Shown piece after piece: positions 57,256 through 64,000 of a DNA stretch of 64,000 nt. How positions within the stretch are numbered: position 1 is the stretch's first letter; each line of letters begins with the position of its first letter. The DNA lies in the NCBI GenBank assembly GCA_014138095.1, contig JACGXE010000004.1, positions 310,001 to 374,000 of the forward strand, read 5' to 3'. This DNA is from Ochrobactrum sp. RH2CCR150. GTDB taxonomy: Bacteria; Pseudomonadota; Alphaproteobacteria; Rhizobiales; Rhizobiaceae. Made by a program: the position numbers and the translations under genes. The notes below the pieces were generated by a model that was not told where the DNA came from, ran no database searches, and saw only the letters and a list, made by a program, of their open reading frames with translations.

Positions 57256-58155
57256 TTACCGCGACAGCGCATCGGCGGCATTACGCCGGTTGGTCAAAAG
57301 CACATAGAACAGGAGCAGCACCAGCATGACGGCCATCACCATCATGGCGAGCGCCGATCCGAACGGCCAATTGCGCGCCGACAGAAACTGCCCTTCAATG
57401 AGATTGCCCAGCATCATCACCTTGGCACCACCAAGCACGGCAGGCACAACGAAATTTCCAAGTGAAGGAATGAAGACAATCACCGAACCGGCGGCAATAC
57501 CGGGTGCGGTCAGCGGCAGGACAATGCGGAAAAATGTCCGCACCGGCCCCGCCCCCAGATCGAGCGACGCCTGCACCAGACGCCAGTCCAGCTTTTCAAT
57601 GCTGGCATAGACCGGCATGAACATGAATGGCAGAAACACATAAACCATACCCAGCACGATGGCCCCGTCGGTATAGATCATGTCCAGCGGACGCGAAATG
57701 ATGCCGAGCGACATCAGTGTTTCATTGATGAGGCCTGTCGGGCGCAGGATCATCACCCAGACGAACAGCCGCACGATCAGGCTGGCGAAGAACGGCAGGG
57801 TGATGAGGAAAATGCAGAAATTCTTCCACCGGTCGGGAAGCCTGCTGATGTAGAACGCGGCGGGATAAGCGACCAGCAAGGCGGCAATGACCGTCACGAT
57901 GGCGATCCGGACCGAGCGAAAGAAAATCGACAGATAGATGGGGTCGTATTCCTCGAATGCCGGGTCGGCAAAACCCAGAATGCGCCCGAAATTGTGCGGG
58001 TAGAACTCCCATTCGACACCGCCATAAAGGCCAGGTGCGAGGAAGCTCGTCACCACCATAATCCCGAGCGGAATGGCGAAGAAGACCATCAGGAACAATG
58101 TGGCCGGTCCAAGAAGAACCGACAGTTGCAAGCGCCGCAGGGCAGCGAGATTCAT
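57256..58155 (-). CDS. Polyamine-type ABC transporter permease (PotB-like)
   Basis: 299 aa, six helices, beginning LLGPATLFLMVFFAIPLGIMVVTSF, with EAA loop QASLDLGAGPVRTFFRIVLPLTAPG. Typical PotB/YdcU. Overlaps the ATPase gene by four bases. Confidence 0.9.
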   Translation of the reverse strand: MNLAALRRLQLSVLLGPATLFLMVFFAIPLGIMVVTSFLAPGLYGGVEWEFYPHNFGRILGFADPAFEEYDPIYLSIFFRSVRIAIVTVIAALLVAYPAAFYISRLPDRWKNFCIFLITLPFFASLIVRLFVWVMILRPTGLINETLMSLGIISRPLDMIYTDGAIVLGMVYVFLPFMFMPVYASIEKLDWRLVQASLDLGAGPVRTFFRIVLPLTAPGIAAGSVIVFIPSLGNFVVPAVLGGAKVMMLGNLIEGQFLSARNWPFGSALAMMVMAVMLVLLLFYVLLTNRRNAADALSR

Positions 58156-59237
58156 TGCGCGCCCTCCCCTTCACACAGAAGGTGGACCGTAGCCGGATCG
58201 TAATACCAGCGCGCAGCCTGCCCCGGCTGCAGATCATTGACCGAGTTTCGATCCACCGCCGGAATCTGCGCCATCAGCTTGCGCCCGGACGCGAGCCGCC
58301 CAAGCAGTTCGAAAGACGAGCCGACAAAGACAATCTGGTCGAGCGTGACGTCGAGCGCGCCATGTCTTTCATTGCGCGCGACAAGCGAAAAATTTTCAGG
58401 CCGCAGAAGTGCGGTGCCCTTGGCTTTGCCGTCACCGTCGTAGTGCAGCACCGTCCCATCCCCCAATACAAAACCGTTGGTGTCGGCTTGTCCTTCCAGC
58501 AGATTGCTGGCCCCAACGAAATTGGCGACGAAGGCATTGACCGGGCGGTCATACACAATACGCGGCGCATCCAATTGCTGAATGCGCCCATTGGAGAGCA
58601 CCGCCACGCGATCCGACATGGTCAGCGCTTCCTGCTGGTCGTGGGTGACGAAGATGAAGGTAATACCCAATTCGTGCTGCAGGGTTTTCAGCTCGAACTG
58701 CATCGCCTCGCGCAGATTCTTGTCGAGCGCAGATAGCGGTTCGTCCAGCAGCAGAACTTTTGGCCGCGCCACAATGGCCCGGGCCAAAGCGACACGCTGC
58801 TGCTGGCCACCGGAGAGCTGACGTGGCAAGCGTGCTTCCATACCGGCCAGTCCCACCATCTGCAAAACAGCCCTGACGCGCTCCGTGCGCTCGGCCTTGC
58901 CGACACCCGCGACTTCGAGAGCATATCCGGCGTTCTGCCCGACGCTCATATGCGGAAACAGCGCATAGTTTTGGAAGACCGTATTGACCGGACGGCGATA
59001 AGGTGGACGGTCCGTCATGTCGACGCCGTCAATCTCGATCCGCCCGCTATCCAGTGCAGCAAACCCGCTGATTGCCTGTAGCAACGTCGTTTTGCCGCAA
59101 CCCGACGGGCCCAGCAATGTGATGAATTCATTCCGACCGATATCCAGATCGATACCGTCCAGTGCCTTGACCTCGCCGCCCTCCGGACTGGCAAAGGTCT
59201 TGGCGGCTGACACCAGCCGCACAATCGCATCGCGCAT
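58152..59237 (-). CDS. Polyamine-type ABC transporter ATP-binding protein (PotA-like)
   Basis: 361 aa: Walker A GPSGCGKTT, signature [14 protein letters not shown], Walker B VLLLDEPLSALD, switch His in FVTHDQQEA, then a C-terminal TOBE domain (DTNGFVLGDGTV, LRPENFSLV). First gene of the minus operon; divergent from the binding protein at 59408. Confidence 0.92.
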   Translation of the reverse strand: MRDAIVRLVSAAKTFASPEGGEVKALDGIDLDIGRNEFITLLGPSGCGKTTLLQAISGFAALDSGRIEIDGVDMTDRPPYRRPVNTVFQNYALFPHMSVGQNAGYALEVAGVGKAERTERVRAVLQMVGLAGMEARLPRQLSGGQQQRVALARAIVARPKVLLLDEPLSALDKNLREAMQFELKTLQHELGITFIFVTHDQQEALTMSDRVAVLSNGRIQQLDAPRIVYDRPVNAFVANFVGASNLLEGQADTNGFVLGDGTVLHYDGDGKAKGTALLRPENFSLVARNERHGALDVTLDQIVFVGSSFELLGRLASGRKLMAQIPAVDRNSVNDLQPGQAARWYYDPATVHLLCEGEGAQ

Positions 59238-59407
59238 TTTTCGTTCCCCGAAATGTTATTGAATTAACTCTTGCGTGATTTGGTTATGTTGATACCATAT
59301 TCCGGTACAAGTCAACGCCTCGAAGACCCATCCTTTCCGTCACCAGCGTTAGGCCGGAAATGCTGGGACCTTTGAGAAAAATGTGACAAACGACAAGGGG
59401 AACTACT

Positions 59408-60457
59408 ATGACGACCTTCAAGGGTGCCGTTCAGCGCCTTGGGCTGATTGCGCTTACGGTTATGGGCATGTCTACCGGCAAGAGCTTTGCGGACGAGCTG
59501 AACATCTATAACTGGGGCGAGTATATCAATCCCGCCGTTCTTCAGAAGTTCGAGGAAGAGACCAAGATCAAGGTCAACCTTTCCACCTATTCCTCCAATG
59601 AGGAAATGCTGGCCAAGATTCAGGGCGGCGCCAGCGGCTACGACATCGTGTTTCCGTCCGTGCATATGCAGGACATTATGGCCAAGCTCGATCTGCTGGC
59701 AAAGACCGATATCAATACCTATGAGGGCTTCAAGAACATCGATCCGAAGTTCCTTCGCGCCAAGAGCGATCCGAAGGGTGAATATTGCCTGCCCTATGCC
59801 TTTGGAACAGTCGGCATTCTCTATAACCGGCGCGTACTCGGCAAAGACGTCACCGGCTGGAAAGACCTGCTGGCGACGGTCAAGGAAAAGGGGCTCAAGA
59901 TCACCCTTCTCGACGATATGCGCGAAGTGCTGAGTGTTGGCCTGATCCTCAACGGCAATTCCGTGAATTCGACCGACCCGGCGCAACTCCAGAAAGCCGC
60001 CGATACCATGATCGAGATGAAGCCTTATGTGGCCGCTTTCACTTATGATTCCCGACCGATGGTTGGCGCGGGCGATGTTGCCGCCGCACATTTCTTCGTC
60101 GGCAGCATGATAGACGTCTTCGGCAATCCGAAGGACTTGGGTTACGTGATCCCTGAAGAGGGTGGCACCATGTATCAGGAAGATATGTGTGTTCTCAAAA
60201 CGTCGCCAAACAAGGACAATGCCGTCAAGTTCATGCAGTTCTATACACGGCCTGAAATTGCGGCACTCAATGTCGCCCAGCAGACCAACGGCACCCCCAA
60301 TGTGCCAGCCCGCCAGTTGACGCCAGACAACATTAAGAACAGCAAGGAAATCAACCCGACCGACGATACGATGAAGCGGCTTCAGATTTTCGAGGATCTG
60401 GGCTCCGGCGTCCGCCAGCTCGACCGGGTATGGACAAAGGTGAAAACAGCACAATAA
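59408..60457 (+). CDS. Polyamine-type ABC substrate-binding protein (PotD/PotF-like)
   Basis: 349 aa. Signal peptide about 1-28 ending SFA|DELN; mature start ELNIYNWGEYINPAVLQKFEEET and SGYDIVFPSVHMQDIM are the PotD/F pattern. Ligand could be a polyamine, a small peptide or an opine-like compound; the operon's aminopeptidase points to a peptide or amide, by inference. Transcribed away from its transporter genes with a 170-bp divergent promoter region. Confidence 0.9.
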   Translation: MTTFKGAVQRLGLIALTVMGMSTGKSFADELNIYNWGEYINPAVLQKFEEETKIKVNLSTYSSNEEMLAKIQGGASGYDIVFPSVHMQDIMAKLDLLAKTDINTYEGFKNIDPKFLRAKSDPKGEYCLPYAFGTVGILYNRRVLGKDVTGWKDLLATVKEKGLKITLLDDMREVLSVGLILNGNSVNSTDPAQLQKAADTMIEMKPYVAAFTYDSRPMVGAGDVAAAHFFVGSMIDVFGNPKDLGYVIPEEGGTMYQEDMCVLKTSPNKDNAVKFMQFYTRPEIAALNVAQQTNGTPNVPARQLTPDNIKNSKEINPTDDTMKRLQIFEDLGSGVRQLDRVWTKVKTAQ

Positions 60458-60470
60458 GCTGTTGCATCGC

Positions 60471-60497
60471 CTCCAGTCGCCATCGGCGCGACTGGAG
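60471..60497 (+). terminator. Hairpin after the binding-protein gene
   Basis: Perfect 10-bp arms 60471-60480 and 60488-60497, seven-base loop, no T-run. Probable mRNA 3' end structure 14 bases after the stop. Confidence 0.5.
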
Positions 60498-60620
60498 AGC
60501 ATCCCGAAAATTGTGAGATAGTTTCTGGACAAGATACGCTCAAAAACAAATAGATAGGGTGGTTCTGGCGATTCAGTTCCAGAGGAAACCGCTCTGGAGT
60601 TTACGGGAGGGGGTAAGGTT

Positions 60621-61475
60621 TTGGCTAAAGACATTCTCGTACGCCTGCAAAGCGCAGAGCTACGCAAATCCAAGGCCGACAAGCTGATTGCCAGCTATAT
60701 CGAGCGCAACATCGCCGACCTTCCATTCGAGACGGCCAAGTCCATTGCCGAACGGCTTGGTATTTCCCAGATGACAGTGGGCCGCTACCTGCGGCGGCTG
60801 GGCTTCGACGGCTTGGAAGAAATGAAAACCGCACTCAGGCGCGGGCGTTCCAATCCGGCATGGCAGGTGAAAGGGCCAGTCGCCCGGCTTCAGCAGGATT
60901 TTCGCGAAGGCAAATTGCTAGCCGGTCTGGTACAACAGCAGATCGAGAACCTCGGCACAGTCTACGAATTGACCACTCGGCCGGAATGGCAGCAGACCAT
61001 CGATGCTCTGATCGAAGCACGTGAAGTCTATGTTGCCGCCTATCAAAATGTGCGCGGCATCGCGCAATATTTTTCGTCGCAACTTTCCTATTCGCGCCCC
61101 GGCGTCTCCTTCATGGACGGACTGAACGGTACCTATGCGGAACTTCTGGATGGGTCCGTCGAAAACCGCGTGCTGTTTCTGCACGATGTGCGCCGTTTCG
61201 CCTCCAAGGCGCGTCCCCTGGCGGTCGAAGCGCGCCGCGTCGGCGTGAAGGTCATCCTGTTGACCGACGAATTCTGCCCATGGGCAAGCGAAGTTGCCGA
61301 CATTGCGCTCATCGTCCCCGGTTCTCACGGTCCGCTGTGGGACGGCGCGGCGACGATGACGGCAATCATGGATCTCATGTTGTCGCATATCATCATTCTG
61401 CTCGGCAGTGCCGTCGATGAACGGGTGCAGCAACTGACACGCTTGCAGGATATCTTCGGCGACTTCGAGAGCTAG
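60621..61475 (+). CDS. MurR/RpiR-family transcriptional regulator
   Basis: 284 aa starting at TTG (60621), with GGGAGGGGG and AAGG upstream. N-terminal RpiR helix-turn-helix (FETAKSIAERLGISQMTVGRYLRRLGFDGLEEMK), then a SIS domain (about 130-260, with YVAAYQNVRGIAQYFSSQL). Follows the binding-protein gene on the same strand, so it probably regulates this transport operon. Its TAG overlaps the stop codon of the convergent gene at 61472. Confidence 0.88.
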   Translation: MAKDILVRLQSAELRKSKADKLIASYIERNIADLPFETAKSIAERLGISQMTVGRYLRRLGFDGLEEMKTALRRGRSNPAWQVKGPVARLQQDFREGKLLAGLVQQQIENLGTVYELTTRPEWQQTIDALIEAREVYVAAYQNVRGIAQYFSSQLSYSRPGVSFMDGLNGTYAELLDGSVENRVLFLHDVRRFASKARPLAVEARRVGVKVILLTDEFCPWASEVADIALIVPGSHGPLWDGAATMTAIMDLMLSHIIILLGSAVDERVQQLTRLQDIFGDFES

Positions 61476-62533
61476 ATTTTCGCCCGTTCCACGAATTCGG
61501 CTACGGATACGGTTCTGTTTTCAGCCCCTGCTGTCTGGATGGCCAGCACGGTTGCGAGTGTCATCATGCCGTCGCGTGCCGACACCAGCGGCTCCACCTC
61601 ACGACGGATAACCGATAGAAAATGGTCGAACTGATTGACGTAGGCACGCGACCCATCCAGCGAAACATGCTGGCGCAGAAGCGGGTCCTGCCAGTTGCCA
61701 TCCGGGTTTTCGTGACGCCACAAATCCATGCCAGGCGCAGTCAGGCAACCTTTCGTGCCGCCGAAATAATAGGTGTTCTCCGGCTGATGCGGGAAGTAAA
61801 GCGCCTGCCCCGCAGCCGTATCCCAGTTGAAAGGCGAGACCACCGTATCGCTCATCAGGAAACTGCCGAGCGCACCGTTTTCAAACCGGAGTGCGATACT
61901 GGCCGTGTCTTCCACTTCGAACGCACGGACGGCATTGGATGTGAATGCCTGAACGGAATGGACATCGCCGCAAATATATCGCAGGCAATCAATGTCGTGG
62001 ATCAGATTGATCAATAGTGGTCCGCCACCTGCCCGGCGACGCCAATCCACGTTGAAATAGTGCTCCGGCTTGTCGGTGAGCCACATGCCGTGCACGGCAA
62101 CCAGTCGACCGATTGTTCCTTCGGCAAGCAATTGCCTGCTTTTCTGAATATCGGGGCTGTGCCGACGCTGATGCCCGACCAGCACAGGCACACCCGAACT
62201 CTCGCTGGCCTGAACCAGTGCAATGGCGGATTCGAGCGTATCGGAAATCGGCTTTTCGACGAGACAGGCAATATTGCGCTCAACGCAGGCAAGCGCCGCC
62301 TTAACATGCAGTGCATTTGGCGACGCGATGATGGCACCATCGGGGTTCACATCGTCCAGCATCGCTTCGAAATCAAGAAAATGACGAACGCCAATGGCAG
62401 AAGCATAATGCACGCTTTCGTCCGATACATCGGAGATCGCAACCAGTTCCGCATTCGGATTTGCCGCTATCAACGTGACATGTTCACGGCCAATCAAGCC
62501 TGCGCCAATCAGCGCGATACGAAGCGGCGCCAT
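61472..62533 (-). CDS. Gfo/Idh/MocA-family oxidoreductase
   Basis: 353 aa NAD(P)-dependent dehydrogenase: Rossmann loop IALIGAGLIGREHV, EKPISDTLESA with the catalytic-region Lys, and the His-containing LINLIHDIDCLRYI motif (His-x2-Asp). Substrates in the family are inositols, sugars or amino-sugar derivatives. The ATG at 62533 has AAAGGA nine bases upstream; a TTG at 62539 is alternative. Divergent from the GntR gene at 62765, its likely regulator. Confidence 0.88.
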   Translation of the reverse strand: MAPLRIALIGAGLIGREHVTLIAANPNAELVAISDVSDESVHYASAIGVRHFLDFEAMLDDVNPDGAIIASPNALHVKAALACVERNIACLVEKPISDTLESAIALVQASESSGVPVLVGHQRRHSPDIQKSRQLLAEGTIGRLVAVHGMWLTDKPEHYFNVDWRRRAGGGPLLINLIHDIDCLRYICGDVHSVQAFTSNAVRAFEVEDTASIALRFENGALGSFLMSDTVVSPFNWDTAAGQALYFPHQPENTYYFGGTKGCLTAPGMDLWRHENPDGNWQDPLLRQHVSLDGSRAYVNQFDHFLSVIRREVEPLVSARDGMMTLATVLAIQTAGAENRTVSVAEFVERAKI

Positions 62534-62764
62534 CAGCAAATGTCCTTTCGGCCAGGCAGACGTGTGATCTTCAAAGCACTCAATTTATCAAATGATCTGT
62601 CTGTCATTGTTCCTCCCCAGGATATCTTCGGCAGCTCCCGCGATCAGGGACGATCAACAGATCATCCGAGAAAGTCTCAAACCTTGCCGCAAGACAGGAT
62701 ATCACATTGTAACAGGAACGCGAGACATGTATGATAAAGTGTCGAATATCTGAGATATCCCCTA

Positions 62765-63433
62765 ATGCGTTACGAATCCACCAATGAGTCCATTGCTGAA
62801 AGCTGCTATCGCCGCATTCGGACCGATATTATCTTCGGGCGTCTGGCGCCTGCGCAACGGTTGCGGCTGGAAAGCCTGAAGGATTCCTACGACACCAGCG
62901 TCAGCACGCTGCGTGAAATTCTCAACCGGCTTTCGTCGGAAGGCTTTGTCGTCGCCGAGGGTCAGCGTGGCTTTGAAGTCGCCCCCATGTCGGATGCCGA
63001 TCTCAAGGAAATCGCCGCCCTGCGCCTGTTGCTGGAAACCCATGCGCTCGAACAATCCTTCGCTTTCGGCGGCATGGACTGGGAAGCGCAACTGGTCTCC
63101 TCGCACTATAAACTGGCGCGGATGGAGCAGATCATGGCGTCAGGTGACGCCAGCCGGGCAGAAGAATGGAAGCGCTATGACTGGGAGTTTCATCAGGCGC
63201 TGATTTCGGCCTGTGGTTCCCGGTTGCTGATGGAGACCCATGCCACCGTCTTCGACAAATATCTGCGTTATCAGATGGTTGCACTGTCCTATCGCGGCGA
63301 CGTCGCCGAAAAGGAACACAAGCAGTTGCTGGACGCTGCGCTGGCGCGCAATGCGACCGAGGCAAAAGCCATTCTAATCAAACACATAGATGGCGGCGTC
63401 CAACATGCACTGGCCGGCGGCACCCTGCCCTGA
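62765..63433 (+). CDS. GntR/FCD-family transcriptional regulator
   Basis: 222 aa. Winged helix about 10-75 (QRLRLESLKDSYDTSVSTLREILNRLSSEGFVVAEGQRG) and an all-helical FCD ligand domain with metal-type residues in WKRYDWEFHQALISAC. It lacks a clear ribosome-binding site. Followed 45 bases later by a paralogue. Confidence 0.9.
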   Translation: MRYESTNESIAESCYRRIRTDIIFGRLAPAQRLRLESLKDSYDTSVSTLREILNRLSSEGFVVAEGQRGFEVAPMSDADLKEIAALRLLLETHALEQSFAFGGMDWEAQLVSSHYKLARMEQIMASGDASRAEEWKRYDWEFHQALISACGSRLLMETHATVFDKYLRYQMVALSYRGDVAEKEHKQLLDAALARNATEAKAILIKHIDGGVQHALAGGTLP

Positions 63434-63478
63434 TTTGCCACTGCCGTTGATCGTGACCGCAACGAAAAAGGAAACGCC

Positions 63479-64000
63479 ATGCTGCGGGAAGACAGCGCAT
63501 CCACAGAAACCGTCAGCGATGTGGTTTTCCGGCAAATCCGCAAGGACATCATCTCTGGGACGTTGCCGCCACGGGCCAAGATCAAGCTGGAACAGGCGAA
63601 GGAGCGCTATTCGATTAGCGTTTCGTCACTGCGCGAAATCCTCAACCGTCTGACCACGGAAAATCTGGTTGTGGCCGAAGGGCAGCGCGGCTTTGAAGTC
63701 AGCCCAGCTTCCCGCAAGGAGCTGGAGGAACTGGCCGATCTGCGCTCGGTTCTCGAAACCCACGCCATTGCGCTTTCCTTCGCGGTCGGCGACCTGGAAT
63801 GGGAGGGGCGTATCGTTGCGGCCCACCACAAGCTCGCGGCGGCCGAAAGGGTTTTGCTTGCGGGCGATGCTTCGCGCACCATCGACTGGGTTCGTTACGA
63901 CTGGGAATTTCATCAAGCCATTGTATCGGCGTGCGATTCGGAAACACTGCTGACGGCGCTATCCTCGGTGTTTGACCGCTTTCTGCGCTATCACATGCTG
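63479..64000 (+). CDS. GntR/FCD-family transcriptional regulator (3' end beyond window)
   Basis: About 174 codons from the ATG at 63479 (AAAAAGGA upstream). Very similar to the protein at 62765: SISVSSLREILNRLTTENLVVAEGQRGFEVSP against SVSTLREILNRLSSEGFVVAEGQRGFEVAP, and VRYDWEFHQAIVSACDS in the FCD domain. A recent tandem duplication. The gene runs off the window; about 50 residues are missing. Confidence 0.9.
   Translation, partial: MLREDSASTETVSDVVFRQIRKDIISGTLPPRAKIKLEQAKERYSISVSSLREILNRLTTENLVVAEGQRGFEVSPASRKELEELADLRSVLETHAIALSFAVGDLEWEGRIVAAHHKLAAAERVLLAGDASRTIDWVRYDWEFHQAIVSACDSETLLTALSSVFDRFLRYHML

Noticed and set aside
59312..60682. 456-codon minus-strand frame over the PotD-like gene
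   Set aside because: It covers a clear binding protein with signal peptide on the other strand and also overlaps the regulator start; protein composition looks random.
1..64000. CRISPR arrays, rRNA genes, prophage structural genes
   Set aside because: No regularly spaced repeats, no rRNA sequence and no phage morphogenesis proteins were seen. The only tRNA sequence is the half gene at 21079.

Overview
The window looks like part of a secondary replicon of a Brucellaceae alphaproteobacterium (Brucella/Ochrobactrum group). The strongest taxonomic hint is two Omp2-type porins with the characteristic mature N-terminus and a C-terminal Phe. Dense ABC uptake cassettes, RpiR/GntR/LacI regulators and frequent TTG or ATGA-coupled starts fit the same group. 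This assignment is by recognition of families, not by a database search.

Region 1 (1-21122) is a carbohydrate-catabolism block. Minus-strand genes 1-8266 form one operon: an SDR (cut by the window edge), a GldA-type dehydrogenase, a second SDR, a HAD phosphatase, an FGGY kinase and a ribose-type ABC importer. Divergent plus-strand genes 8461-12545 encode a cupin phosphoglucose isomerase, a KDPG-type aldolase, a shikimate-dehydrogenase-family enzyme, a 2-hydroxyacid dehydrogenase and an UlaG-like lactonase. An RpiR regulator follows (12651). The divergent intergenic region carries three copies of a 15-bp motif resembling RpiR/HexR operators. A second minus-strand operon (13619-19109) has a Tat-exported sugar-binding protein, two different permeases, an ATPase and an SDR, with a divergent LacI regulator.

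Region 2 (20511-22806) is a recombination scar. It holds the C-terminal part of a peptide-binding protein gene, joined exactly to the 3' half of a tRNA-Thr(CGT) gene. That is the signature of a tRNA-targeted integration site. Next come a decayed IS3-family element and the last 36 codons of an iron-containing alcohol dehydrogenase. By the usual geometry of such sites, region 1 may be the right end of a genomic island whose intact tRNA lies left of base 1.

Region 3 (22969-41566) is transport-rich. It has dctDB divergent from dctA, with a perfect sigma-54 promoter and two activator palindromes. A TetR regulator sits between a shikimate/quinate dehydrogenase and a NitT/TauT-type ABC importer, and the two flanks share a candidate operator. 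Then come a GntR-family regulator with two helix-turn-helix domains, an Omp2 porin, and a ugpBAEC-like operon that ends in a metal-dependent phosphodiesterase-family gene instead of ugpQ.

Region 4 (41599-55135) is an efflux and envelope block: MacAB, then a five-gene operon (response regulator, sensor kinase, RND adaptor, RND pump, outer-membrane factor). A MarR gene broken by one amber codon and a second Omp2 porin follow.

Region 5 (55282-64000) has a DmpA-type aminopeptidase in one operon with a polyamine-type ABC importer. Its binding protein is divergent. An RpiR regulator, a Gfo/Idh/MocA dehydrogenase and two tandem GntR/FCD regulators follow, the last cut by the window end.
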